The position numbers were made by a program, and so were the translations under genes. A stretch of 25,567 nt of DNA, taken from positions 1-25,567 of the forward strand of contig DASWCW010000114.1 of NCBI GenBank assembly GCA_036395835.1, written 5' to 3'. Below, piece by piece: positions 16,147-24,088 of this stretch; the first letter of the stretch is position 1; every line of letters starts with the position of its first letter. This DNA is from AP-16 sp036395835. Lineage in GTDB: Bacteria > Pseudomonadota > Alphaproteobacteria > Rhizobiales > Xanthobacteraceae. Below the pieces are notes generated by a model. That model saw nothing but the letters and a program-made list of their open reading frames with translations, was not told where the DNA came from and did no database searches.

Positions 16147-17064
16147 ATGCCAGAACTGCCGGAACGGGTCGCAGCGTCACCGCACGAACTCGGTGCTAGC
16201 TCCGCAGATACGGTCGGATCTGACGGTAAGGCGAGGGGGCTTGTTGCGAAGGCGCTTTCGTTTCTGCAAAGCCTGCTGAGGAGCGAGCGCCGCCCATGGG
16301 CGATTGCGGTGGGGGCGGGGTTCGGCCTTACGCTCACGGTCGGACATGTGGTCGGCGGGGTCAGTGGACTGCTCCACGGTTACGAGCGGTTGGCCGGGAT
16401 CTGGTTCGGACCGGAGGCGGCGGGCCAGCATTCGTCATCCAGCAAGCCGGAGCAACAGTTGAACTCCCATGCTCGCGCGCTTGCGCACGAACTTCGGGCA
16501 GAATTCACGCGGGCCCGAGACAAGCTGGAACAGACGGGTTTTGGCGACTTTTCCAGGGCCGAAGAGGCGCTTGTATCGCTGCGCAAGCTGGACGAGCAAA
16601 TTGGCCACGTATGGTATTTCGAAGGTGAAATAACGCGGCTCAAGAACGCCGCGATGTTCTCCCACAAGAGCTGCCTGAAGACCTTGCCGGGCGGTGACCA
16701 ACCTTTGGACGTCTACCATCAGGCCTTCTACCGGTACCTGGAAATTGCGAGCTCGTTACCGGAACCAGAAGCCGGCGGAGACAAGGGCTCGGAGCTCTGT
16801 TATCAGCGAGCGAATGGATATTGTACGCAACGTACCGCCTGGATCCACCATCTGCTGGCCAACGACTTTTATCAGAGCGCGATGGCGTTCGATGGCGATG
16901 ATCTGGAGCTGACGGATAAACTCGAACGGGCGGGAAAGCACGCCCAGGAGGCGCGCCGGTATAGGAGTCCCGAAGGCATCGAAGGCTTCGTTCAATGTAT
17001 CGGAACATTGGTTTTGGAACAGAAGATCGCGGCACGATTAGAGGCGATCCGGAAACGGAATTGA
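16147..17064 (+). CDS. Single-helix membrane protein of unknown function
   Basis: This encodes 305 residues from the ATG at 16147. A basic cytoplasmic N-terminus of about 50 residues ends in RSERRP and is followed by one Gly-rich membrane helix (51-77). The rest, probably periplasmic, is helical. It has a stretch rich in Glu, Arg and Lys that may form a coiled coil or TPR-like repeats (about 105-180), then a region with four cysteines (KSCLK, ELCYQ, GYCTQ, VQCIG) that could form two disulfides. No known domain is recognised. The gene stands alone between minus-strand genes. Confidence 0.8.
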   Translation: MPELPERVAASPHELGASSADTVGSDGKARGLVAKALSFLQSLLRSERRPWAIAVGAGFGLTLTVGHVVGGVSGLLHGYERLAGIWFGPEAAGQHSSSSKPEQQLNSHARALAHELRAEFTRARDKLEQTGFGDFSRAEEALVSLRKLDEQIGHVWYFEGEITRLKNAAMFSHKSCLKTLPGGDQPLDVYHQAFYRYLEIASSLPEPEAGGDKGSELCYQRANGYCTQRTAWIHHLLANDFYQSAMAFDGDDLELTDKLERAGKHAQEARRYRSPEGIEGFVQCIGTLVLEQKIAARLEAIRKRN

Positions 17065-17228
17065 CGCTCCGCAGCCATCTGCCCGGATCAGCAGTTCGGC
17101 CGCGAGTCGGATTGTGTTTCTGCGACGAGTAGATGCTCATTTGCCGGGTCAGCGAAGAGCACGGCAGGCACTTTAAATATCTTCATCACCGATCGGCTCG
17201 ACGATCTTCTCCATTTCACCCTTCACGC

Positions 17229-17244
17229 TCCTAATGAATTAGGA
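17229..17244. repeat. 16-bp palindrome at the oxygenase stop codon
   Basis: Seven bases on each side of a central GA are exact inverted copies (TCCTAAT against ATTAGGA). It spans the stop codon of the minus-strand oxygenase gene in the 166-bp convergent gap with the membrane-protein gene. The stem is AT-rich, so it is a weak terminator at best; a protein-binding site is also possible. Confidence 0.35.
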
Positions 17245-18418
17245 CTACGAGTCCTTCGCGAATAAGACGCCGGATGAGCACCAATTTGCTGGAATCATCA
17301 AGCGCACCCGGTATGTCTCGCACCTGAAATCGAGGGGTTTCAAGCGCGTATGTTACAGCGCCCACGATGCGACGCGGAAAGCCGATCTCGTTCGAATGGC
17401 AGTGCAACTTCACGTTATCCTCCCCGCCGCACCACCGGTAGATCAGCCCGGGGCGCCCGCCCACCAGGCTCTCGACCGTTAGGGCATTCAGTCCGATTGC
17501 TTGATCGCGCTGCCGCGGCACCAGGGCGCGGCGAGTGCCGACGAACTTTTCGGCGACCCCGTCCAGCGCCGGATTCAGCCGGGCGGTGCGGCGGAATTTG
17601 TCGATCAGCTTGCGGAACTGGGCCTCCAACACGACGGTATCGGCCCGCCCGGTGGCAAAACCGATCGGAAGGGCTGCGCGGAAATCCGGATCATTCAGGC
17701 AGCTGTCGGCCATTGTCTCGATCATCACTTCGGCCCAGGTGTACGCAAGCGCACCGAACGTCACGTGTAGCGAATGCTCATCCGTAGCATCGGCGTCGTG
17801 GGGGAAGCCGCGCGGACAGTAAAAGAGGTCTCCCGCCTGCAGAGTGAACTCCTCGGCGGCCGGTCCAAGCGTCTCATCGGCATCGAGCTCTTGCTCCGCG
17901 AGCGGCAACTTGATCACCGGATCATACACGCGCCATCGTTTGGATCCGGCTATTTGCAGGACGAAAACGTCATGGGTGTCGTGGTGTATCTTGAATCCTT
18001 GGGCATTGGGCGGGGTAAAATACAAATTTGCTTGGAACGGACAATCGAAAACCTGCTCCGCCGCGCGGCATAAGGCGGCCAGTGCCGGCACGCGATCCTG
18101 CATCTGGCTGAAGCTGATCGTCGCCCCCTCGCCGAACAATTGATACAAGCGGATCACGTCAATTCGGTCATCGGCTAAAATATATTCGTCCGGAGGGATC
18201 TTGCGACGGGAATCGACTGCGAAAACGCGATCACGGTGTGGGGGTCTGGCGCTTAGAAACTCGTCCAGGAGCGCTACCGAAACAAGATCGCTGTAATATT
18301 CAGGTTGTTCTCGGTGCAACACCAGGGTTTGCTGCTCGTGATAATCGGCCAGGAAACGGTCGATCGGTACCGGCGCTATGACGCGATCAAATGCATATTG
18401 CGGAGAAATTACGGGCAT
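17231..18418 (-). CDS. Cupin-4/JmjC Fe(II)- and 2-oxoglutarate-dependent oxygenase
   Basis: The 395-residue protein resembles bacterial ribosomal oxygenases (RoxA/YcfD type) and related peptide hydroxylases. The double-stranded beta-helix core has the iron ligands H145 and D147 (IHHDTHDVFVLQ), an IAGSKRWRVYD block, and the third ligand H207 in CPRGFPHDAD. A C-terminal part (about 280-395) looks like the winged-helix region of that group. Such enzymes hydroxylate side chains of proteins or peptides. Directly upstream on the same strand are two small exported peptides, which are possible substrates; a ribosomal protein is the other obvious possibility. The start ATG at 18418 has an AAGGG site. 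Confidence 0.85.
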   Translation of the reverse strand: MPVISPQYAFDRVIAPVPIDRFLADYHEQQTLVLHREQPEYYSDLVSVALLDEFLSARPPHRDRVFAVDSRRKIPPDEYILADDRIDVIRLYQLFGEGATISFSQMQDRVPALAALCRAAEQVFDCPFQANLYFTPPNAQGFKIHHDTHDVFVLQIAGSKRWRVYDPVIKLPLAEQELDADETLGPAAEEFTLQAGDLFYCPRGFPHDADATDEHSLHVTFGALAYTWAEVMIETMADSCLNDPDFRAALPIGFATGRADTVVLEAQFRKLIDKFRRTARLNPALDGVAEKFVGTRRALVPRQRDQAIGLNALTVESLVGGRPGLIYRWCGGEDNVKLHCHSNEIGFPRRIVGAVTYALETPRFQVRDIPGALDDSSKLVLIRRLIREGLVVLIH

Positions 18419-18541
18419 GATCGGCCCTTATCCATAAGCCTTGGGGCATGGGCCGGAGACGCAGCTCCTCAATAACAAGCCGCGCGCCGCGGTCGCGCCG
18501 ACCGGACGCTTTGCCGGGCCTGGACAGGACGAACGCCTTCG

Positions 18542-18775
18542 CTAGTCGGCGTCTTTCCGCTGCGGGTCCGGCCGCTGCCTGTCGCGCATATCGCCTTCTT
18601 TCTTGTCGCCGGCGCGAGCCATGCTCATGCCGACAGCCACAGCGGTGGCCCCCGCGGCGAATGCTATGCCCGTAGAGGCGAGCAGCGAACGGCGACTGAC
18701 CTTCTTTGTCGTGGTGATTTCCGCATCCGACAGAGTGGCCGGGTCGCTGGGAGTCCGGGTAGGAGTTCTTGACAT
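18542..18775 (-). CDS. Tiny Tat-signal protein, 77 aa
   Basis: The ATG at 18775 lies seven bases after a perfect GGAGGT site, which decides the start. Residues 1-27 are polar and Thr/Ser-rich. They are followed by a twin-arginine motif (VSRRSLLAS), a hydrophobic Ala-rich stretch and an ARA cleavage site near residue 55. Only about 22 highly charged residues (Lys, Asp, Arg, Gln) remain after cleavage. Tat substrates are normally folded proteins, so this may stay as a membrane anchor or be a small peptide that is modified before export. It lies 123 bp upstream of the oxygenase gene. Similar small Tat proteins occur in related bacteria without known function. Confidence 0.75.
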   Translation of the reverse strand: MSRTPTRTPSDPATLSDAEITTTKKVSRRSLLASTGIAFAAGATAVAVGMSMARAGDKKEGDMRDRQRPDPQRKDAD

Positions 18776-18882
18776 GTATTGCACCTCCACTGCGAAACCA
18801 ATTCCAAACGGCCCTCGGCGCCCGGGCAACGGGGCCTTTTAGCGAAGGCGTGGGGATCCGAGCCCGGCAGTCCGGGGCTCGA

Positions 18883-19155
18883 TCAGCACTTCGGCTGGCA
18901 TATTCCTCGCCCCGACCACGAGCCGCAGCAGCTGCTGCAACTACAGTCGCTGTTGCTGGAGCAGGCGGTAGGAGGCTGCACGCATGCGAGCGTCAGCGTT
19001 CCCTTCCCGAAGATCGTCGCGTTGCGAGCAGGAGCCCCATGGCCGGAAACGTTCGACAAAGCGGAAGCCGCCAGGCCAACGGATTCGGCTCGGAGTGCGG
19101 ATGACATGCTCAACAAGAGCGCCACTGCGACGAGCGCGAGCATCGGTCTCAGCAT
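18883..19155 (-). CDS. Secreted cysteine-rich peptide with eight cysteines, 90 aa
   Basis: The ATG at 19155 sits eight bases behind GGGGAG, which fixes the start, although the frame is open upstream to 19464. Residues 1-23 are a Sec signal peptide ending ALRA. The mature part has a flexible 34-residue segment (Ala, Ser, Gly, Asn) and a compact C-terminal domain of 33 residues. Eight cysteines lie at 58, 65, 71, 73, 76, 77, 86 and 90: C-x6-C-x5-C-x-C-x2-CC-x8-C-x3-C. This suggests four disulfides in a small knottin- or WAP-like fold, a comparison of pattern only. The next genes on this strand are the Tat peptide (107 bp away) and the JmjC/cupin oxygenase. Function unknown. Confidence 0.8.
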   Translation of the reverse strand: MLRPMLALVAVALLLSMSSALRAESVGLAASALSNVSGHGAPARNATIFGKGTLTLACVQPPTACSSNSDCSCSSCCGSWSGRGICQPKC

Positions 19156-19534
19156 TTCTGAAACTCCCCAATTCCTGTGCGCTTGGCGGGCGTAGAACCC
19201 GGCGCTGCTGAATAGTAGGTCAGGAAACTTGCCCGCAAACCTGCGCGTCGTCAAGTCAATGACGATGGCAGCTTCGTTGGCGTCGCGGTGTATACTTCGA
19301 GTGAAGACAATCCCGTGGTCGATCTCGTGCTGTGCGTAACAACAGGAATTTCCTTGTGCGCAGAAATCCAACCCCTGCAGCAACTGACGCGCGGGGCAAC
19401 AGCAATAGAGGAGAACGCGACAGCGATGACAGGTCATTGTTCCGCGACTGAGCCGTTCTTTCATGTCGAGACGAGTAGCGCCCCAGCTTCATTTCAACTA
19501 AACTCCAGATGCGAGGTGGACGAGGGAGAATGCC
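19156..19534. other. Divergent intergenic region between two secreted-protein genes
   Basis: These 379 bases separate the minus-strand cysteine-rich peptide from the plus-strand secreted protein and should hold both promoters. A 12-bp palindrome, ATGAC-AG-GTCAT at 19426-19437, is a possible operator about 100 bases before the plus-strand gene. The long open minus frame here is a shadow without a ribosome site. Confidence 0.35.
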
Positions 19535-19915
19535 ATGAGAAGAGCCTTGTCGATTGGGTTCTTTATGCTTTGTGTTCTTGGCGGGCTGACCTTAATTTCG
19601 CAAAGCGCTCAGGCGGGCCCGCGGCTCACCATCGGGTTCGTGTCGCTTCCGGCAGGTACGACCTCGGCAAGCTGCGCCAGCGCCGCAAAATCAGCGCTGG
19701 ACCCGTTGTTTGCCAACGCCCGTATCCAAAACGGAAACGGTCATGCGTTCAACGGCACGTACACGGTGATTTTGTACTGTGATGTCGATGTCCACCAAGC
19801 TTACGTCATCATTGGCGGCAATGAAGCGGACTCCACGCTACGCAATGTTGAAGACCCGAAAAATCAAATCAAGGCAAGGCTTCTTCAAACGATACCAGGC
19901 GCACGACCCCTCTAG
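19535..19915 (+). CDS. Small secreted protein, 126 aa
   Basis: The ATG at 19535 follows GAGGGAG. Residues 1-27 form a signal peptide with an AQA cleavage site. The mature protein of about 99 residues is rich in beta-prone sequence (RLTIGFVSLPAG, TYTVILYCDVDVHQAYVIIGG) and has two cysteines, 47 and 82, likely one disulfide in the periplasm. No known domain is recognised. A terminator-like hairpin follows it. Codon use fits the rest of the window. Confidence 0.8.
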   Translation: MRRALSIGFFMLCVLGGLTLISQSAQAGPRLTIGFVSLPAGTTSASCASAAKSALDPLFANARIQNGNGHAFNGTYTVILYCDVDVHQAYVIIGGNEADSTLRNVEDPKNQIKARLLQTIPGARPL

Positions 19916-19943
19916 GACGCCATGGCTCCGGAGTAGACACCGC

Positions 19944-19970
19944 AAGCCCGCGGGAGCGGGCCTCTCCTTG
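19944..19970 (+). terminator. Probable intrinsic terminator
   Basis: A perfect 6-bp GC stem (19946-19951 with 19956-19961) around a GGGA loop is preceded by AA and followed by a CTCTCCTT pyrimidine tail. It lies 30 bases after the secreted-protein stop and just before the SDR gene, so the two are probably transcribed separately. The tail is weaker than a true T run. Confidence 0.55.
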
Positions 19971-19998
19971 AAAGCCTTTAACATTCGGTTCGACGCAG

Positions 19999-20853
19999 AT
20001 GAGCATGCAGTCTCGCCCTGGCGGTGGTCGCGTGGTGCTGCTGACCGGTGCGGCCGGCGGCATCGGAACGGCCATTACCCAAGCGCTGCTGGGCGACGGG
20101 CACTTCGTCGCGGCGGTCGACAAGAGCGAATCCGCGCTGAGCCGGCTCTCCCTTGTTTGCGGCCGATCGGACGTGAGCGAGCGTCTCTGCCCGATCCTCG
20201 CCGATCTCGCCGACGCAGCCGCGTGTCTCGACGCCGTCGCGGCGGCAGCGGCGCGATTCGGCCGGGTTGATGCGGTCATCAACAATGCCGGCATCGGGGT
20301 GAGCTCGTTGCGTCCCGACGCGGAGCTTCGTCATCCGGCGATCGAGGAACTTACGGCGGAGATCTGGGACAGGTTCTTCGACGTCAACGTGCGCGCGCCC
20401 ATGCTGGTCACCCGTGCCGCCTTGCCGGAAATGAAACAGCGCGGTTGGGGGAGGATCGTCAACAACACGACCAGCTTTCGCACGATGTTGCGCGTCTTGC
20501 CGTACGACGCGACCAAGGCGGCGCTGGAATCGATGTCGGCCGTGTGGGCGCAGGAACTCGAGGGCAGCGGCATCACGGTGAACGTGCTGATCCCGGGCGG
20601 GCCGACCGATACGGCGTTCATCGCCGAAGGTTCCGGATGGCCCCGAGACCGCATGCTTCGGCCGCAGGTCATGGGCCCGCCGGCGCGTTGGCTCGTGGCG
20701 GACGAATCCGGTGCAACGACCGGTCAGCGCATCGTTGCGGGCCGATGGGACGCCTCGCTGCCGGGGCTCCAAGCGGCCGCTCGCGCCGCTCGCGCCATCG
20801 GCTGGCCGGAACTGGCCGCGGACGCTGTATGGCTGGCGGAGAAACCCGCCTGA
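19999..20853 (+). CDS. SDR-family NAD(P)-dependent oxidoreductase
   Basis: This is a classical short-chain dehydrogenase of 284 residues. It has the cofactor motif TGAAGGIG (16-23), NNAG (95-98), the catalytic Ser159 in NNTTSF, and Tyr169/Lys173 in YDATK. Asp41 at the end of the second strand (AAVDKSE) suggests a preference for NAD. The PGG-TDT segment after the sixth strand is typical of the substrate loop. The substrate is not readable. The ATG at 19999 is used here; a second in-frame ATG six bases later is possible, and neither has a strong ribosome site. Confidence 0.88.
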   Translation: MSMQSRPGGGRVVLLTGAAGGIGTAITQALLGDGHFVAAVDKSESALSRLSLVCGRSDVSERLCPILADLADAAACLDAVAAAAARFGRVDAVINNAGIGVSSLRPDAELRHPAIEELTAEIWDRFFDVNVRAPMLVTRAALPEMKQRGWGRIVNNTTSFRTMLRVLPYDATKAALESMSAVWAQELEGSGITVNVLIPGGPTDTAFIAEGSGWPRDRMLRPQVMGPPARWLVADESGATTGQRIVAGRWDASLPGLQAAARAARAIGWPELAADAVWLAEKPA

Positions 20854-20927
20854 ACCGCGCGCGCGCAAGCTCGGGAAGATTCCCGAACCCAATCTGTTGA
20901 TTCGGTTCCGAGCGTCGGAAGCCGCAA

Positions 20928-21392
20928 TCACGATCGAATTTCGATCACCTCGACATCGGACGTTCCGGCGCGCGCGACATCGCCGAGCTTCTTGCCGGTC
21001 AACGCGCGCGCGACCGGGGACACGTAGGAGATCGTGCCGCGCGACGGATCGGCTTCGTCTTCGCCCACGATGCGATAGGTCTGCCGGCGGCCGTCCTCGC
21101 GCCGGATGGTAACGGTGCAGCCGAACTGCACTTCGCTGGAATTCGACGGCGGCGCGATCACTTGCGCGGTCGTCCTGCGGGATGTCCAGTACCGCAGGTC
21201 ACGCGCGAGCTTGGCCAAGACGGCCCGATCGCTCGCGGCTTGCGCAGCTGCGTGCTCCCGCTGCAGACGAGCCAGCGTCGCCTCGATGAGGGCGAGACCT
21301 TCCGCCGTCACGAAATTCGGATGCGGTGAGATCGGGCGCTCCGGAAGCTCCTCGACGGTCGCGTCGGTTTCCTTGACGAAAGCTCTGCTCAT
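20928..21392 (-). CDS. GreA/GreB-family transcription elongation factor
   Basis: The 154-residue protein has an N-terminal helical hairpin (about 28-75, FVTAEGLALIEATLARLQ) and a C-terminal FKBP-like Gre domain (VQFGCTVTIRREDG, YRIVGEDEADP, ISYVSPVARALTGKKLGDV). Gre factors enter the RNA polymerase channel and trigger transcript cleavage; Rnk-like relatives compete for the same site. The length is close to GreA, but the hairpin tip lacks an obvious pair of acidic residues, so it may be a variant rather than the housekeeping GreA. The ATG at 21392 starts the conserved part; the in-frame upstream extension is not protein-like. Confidence 0.8.
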   Translation of the reverse strand: MSRAFVKETDATVEELPERPISPHPNFVTAEGLALIEATLARLQREHAAAQAASDRAVLAKLARDLRYWTSRRTTAQVIAPPSNSSEVQFGCTVTIRREDGRRQTYRIVGEDEADPSRGTISYVSPVARALTGKKLGDVARAGTSDVEVIEIRS

Positions 21393-21783
21393 GATGGCTG
21401 CATCTTCAGCATGTTCAACCCTCTTCCCACCGCAGGTCGGGCCGCCTTCTGGGATGCTGCCGAGCTCTGCCGCGACGAGCGGGAACTTGCATGCGCGCGC
21501 CCGCCCCGCAATGCGCTCCCGTGGCCGAATTCGACCGGCAGCTTGGCAACCGCGGATGCGTCGAGCGAGGGCATCGATGTGTTCCCAATGACTTGCGCCG
21601 CTCGGATAACGCCTTGCGGCCGCCGAAGTATCCATAACGAGCGCGACTTTGTGCCCCGAATACCGGCGCCATGAAAACTTTCTTATCCGGCCTCGTGAAC
21701 CGGACAGGCGGGTGGCGCGACTGCCTGCAGCCGCAATTCGCGGCGGACGGGCCGACCGGCATCGCCGGTATGTGGGGGGAACC
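21393..21783. other. Intergenic region upstream of divergent genes
   Basis: These 391 bases separate the minus-strand Gre gene from the plus-strand secreted-protein pseudogene. The promoters of both should be here, but no consensus pair stands out. A 38-codon frame at 21671-21787 ends by overlapping the next ATG; it has no ribosome site and is not called as a gene. Confidence 0.35.
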
Positions 21784-22078
21784 ATGAGACACGCGATTAT
21801 GGCTTTGAGTGCGGGAACCATCCTGTTCGCGACGATCGGGACCCATGAAGCGCGGGCAACCGACGTGCTGGGGATCGAGGCGGGTGTTGCCATCGGATCC
21901 GAGCCCCTGCCGGATCGGCCTACATTCTACGCAGGCCCGCGTTATTCCGAGCCTCCGCCCGCGTACGTCGCGCCCGGGCCGGCGCCAATGCCGCCGCGAT
22001 TTTGCTACTGGATGCGCGGCGAGCCGGTCTGGGATGGGTACGGGCTGGGCGCGTTCCCCGGTACAGGTTTGCGATTAA
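21784..22078 (+). pseudogene. Small secreted protein, frameshifted near its C-terminus
   Basis: The ATG at 21784 has a strong GGGGGGAA site. A signal peptide (cut near HEARA, residue 25) is followed by a Pro/Tyr-rich segment and CYWMRGEPVWDGY. Proteins of this kind in related bacteria end in a WDGY...VQVCD block. Here that ending (WARSPVQVCD, stop at 22076-22078) is one frame away. Removing one G from the three-G run at 22042-22044 joins the two parts into about 97 residues. As written, the frame runs on to 22233 through the next gene. It is either a real one-base insertion or a homopolymer error. Function unknown. Confidence 0.6.
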
Positions 22079-22148
22079 CGGCCTTCGCGGCCCGGCTGGA
22101 TCAGCCCGGGTTTCGTCAACCGCAGCGCACCGGACGGGAGATGCGAAC

Positions 22149-22793
22149 ATGCCAGCAGGATTCCCTACCGGACGTTGGATCGCGGTCGGCTTCGGGCTCG
22201 GCGGCATTCTCGCGGCCGCGATCGCTGCCCTAGTCTGGAACCAAGGCTTCGGCGAGGACTACGCAACGGCGTTCCTGCTCGATTCGATCGAGCAATGGAA
22301 AGGACGGGTTCTCGAGCCGGATTTGCATCGACTCGAGACGCCTTCGGACCCTTCCAATCTCGCTGCACCCCACGAAGCCTCAGCGACCGTGGAGAGCCAG
22401 TACGAAGCGCGTTTCTCGCAGGAATATTTCGAGGCTCGGTACTACTCCGCGACTTCCTCCGGTCAAGTTTCCTCGCCGGCTGCCCCGTTTGCGATGCCCA
22501 ACCTCGGGCATCTCGACGATCTGCATAAGAGCGTGCCGCACGTGGCATTGACGCCGGTGGTCGTTTTTCCTCGTGCCGACAAGCTCTCGGTCTCCGTCGC
22601 GGGTTCGCTCGTCACGCCGCCAACTCCGGTCTGGCGTCTCGCCAACACGGGGCCATTCCATGTGTTCGTCACTTCGGAGAGCGTCTCCCCGACCTCCTCG
22701 ATCGAAACGACGGTCCCTGCGTCGGCTTTCTCGGCTGCGCCCAGCGTTTCCTCGATCGGTGAAACGGCTGGCACGCTGCTTCGGAAGCGTTGA
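22149..22793 (+). CDS. Membrane-anchored protein of unknown function
   Basis: The ATG at 22149 follows GGGAG at a suitable distance. The 214-residue product has one hydrophobic segment (10-30), then a long region with little predicted order, rich in Ser, Pro, Thr and Val and with no cysteine. It is probably anchored in the inner membrane with a periplasmic tail. Together with the next gene it forms a pair of envelope proteins on the same strand. No domain is recognised. Confidence 0.65.
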   Translation: MPAGFPTGRWIAVGFGLGGILAAAIAALVWNQGFGEDYATAFLLDSIEQWKGRVLEPDLHRLETPSDPSNLAAPHEASATVESQYEARFSQEYFEARYYSATSSGQVSSPAAPFAMPNLGHLDDLHKSVPHVALTPVVVFPRADKLSVSVAGSLVTPPTPVWRLANTGPFHVFVTSESVSPTSSIETTVPASAFSAAPSVSSIGETAGTLLRKR

Positions 22794-22971
22794 GGCGGTC
22801 CGAGACGGGATCGGGCCGGTACGCCGACCCGGGAGCCCCTCTATCGGGGTCCTGCGGCGGATTTGGCGGAAATATCGGGCGCCAGCGGACAGCTAGGGGC
22901 AAGAGCGTTGAACCGGTCCGCGGCCCGCGGCGACCAATTCCGTGAGGCGGGACATCGAGGGGATCGGGCCC

Positions 22972-23958
22972 ATGCACCAGGAGAGCAAGGTCGTCGCATT
23001 GCGGCTGGCGCCGGATAAGCGTGAGCCGGCGAGAGACAAGCCGGCCATTGCGCGATCCGTTTTACCGCGCGAGCTCGCGGAAGACCTGCGGTGGGTTCTC
23101 CGTCAACTGCATGGCGTCGACACCGCCCGTCCCGAATGTGAAGAATCCGATCATTCAGGAACGAGGCGATGGATCTGGACATCGATGGCAACCGCCGCGC
23201 TGATCGCGGCAGGCGCCTCGCTCTGGATCGTCGCGGCGAACGAGCATCCGAGCGATTGGCGGCAATATCTCCGCCATCTCGGGTCGACGAGTCCGCTCCC
23301 GTCGGGCACGCCGACCCACGGAACGCAGGCATCGGGGGGCGACAGCCGCGAGGCTCGGGCAACGCTCGATCTCCTGCGAATCGAGGACGCCACAAGGGTG
23401 CAGCAGCGGCTGATCGAGCTCGGATTCTTGGTCGGGAAGCCGAACGGGATCTGGGGGCCGCGATCGCGACAGGCGCTCCGTGAATTCAAAGCGGCCCATG
23501 CGCTTGTCCCCGACGGCCATTGGAACGCGAACATTCAAGCGCGATTGTTCGACGTGAATGCGCAACGAAAAGCCGAGCGCGCTGCCGAAACGCAATCGCG
23601 CGAGCCGGCACATATGCAGCGAGCGGCTTCCGTTCCGCCGCCGGGGGCCGCTGTCGGCAAGCAGCAAGCGCTCACAGCAGCCGAAACGTTCATGGGGACC
23701 TGGGCATCCGATGCTGCCGAGTGTCGGCCGGCGCAAGGTGGGGGTATCCGCATCAGCCGCCGGCGGGCCGAGGGCCATGGTGCCGCTTGTTCGTTTGGGC
23801 CGATCGAGCGCGAAGGTTCCGGATGGCGTGTCAGCGCGGTCTGCGCCGGGAATGGAACGGCATGGAATGCGAACATCAACTTGGCGGTTTCCGGTGACCG
23901 TCTGCAGTGGTCGAGCGAGCGCGGCACGGCGGTTTACGTTCGCTGCAGCAGCGGTTGA
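22972..23958 (+). CDS. Membrane-anchored peptidoglycan-binding protein
   Basis: The 328-residue protein has a cytoplasmic N-terminus (1-66), one membrane helix (67-89) and a peptidoglycan-binding type 1 domain at about 140-192 (VQQRLIELGFLVGKPNGIWG, then SRQALREFK). A Gln/Ala-rich linker leads to a C-terminal domain (238-328) starting MGTWASDAAEC with four cysteines (251, 273, 291, 325). That last domain begins like the mature part of the partial gene at 1-109. It is probably tethered to the inner membrane and touches the wall. The ATG at 22972 has GAGGGG before it; a GTG at 22942 would add ten residues. Confidence 0.82.
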   Translation: MHQESKVVALRLAPDKREPARDKPAIARSVLPRELAEDLRWVLRQLHGVDTARPECEESDHSGTRRWIWTSMATAALIAAGASLWIVAANEHPSDWRQYLRHLGSTSPLPSGTPTHGTQASGGDSREARATLDLLRIEDATRVQQRLIELGFLVGKPNGIWGPRSRQALREFKAAHALVPDGHWNANIQARLFDVNAQRKAERAAETQSREPAHMQRAASVPPPGAAVGKQQALTAAETFMGTWASDAAECRPAQGGGIRISRRRAEGHGAACSFGPIEREGSGWRVSAVCAGNGTAWNANINLAVSGDRLQWSSERGTAVYVRCSSG

Positions 23959-24088
23959 GAGCAGTTCCAAACCGGACAAGAGTTGAAGGACGTTGGGGCC
24001 GCGTGGACGGATGCTCGAACATTGGAACCGGTGCCCCGGCTCCGGATTGGATTCCGTGGCGTTCACGAAACAACATGTGAGGCGGCCC

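Noticed and set aside
19156..19464. Upstream in-frame part of the cysteine-rich peptide ORF, with an HEIDH word like peptide deformylase
   Set aside because: The deformylase LxG residues after HEIDH and the other motifs are absent, there is no ribosome site, and the true start at 19155 has one.
21671..21787. 38-codon ORF whose stop overlaps the start of the secreted pseudogene
   Set aside because: No ribosome site and no conserved-looking sequence; the overlap may be chance.
22078..22233. Long C-terminal extension of the secreted protein that starts at 21784
   Set aside because: It overlaps the next gene in another frame, and the family-like ending VQVCD lies one frame away, so the extension is a frameshift product.
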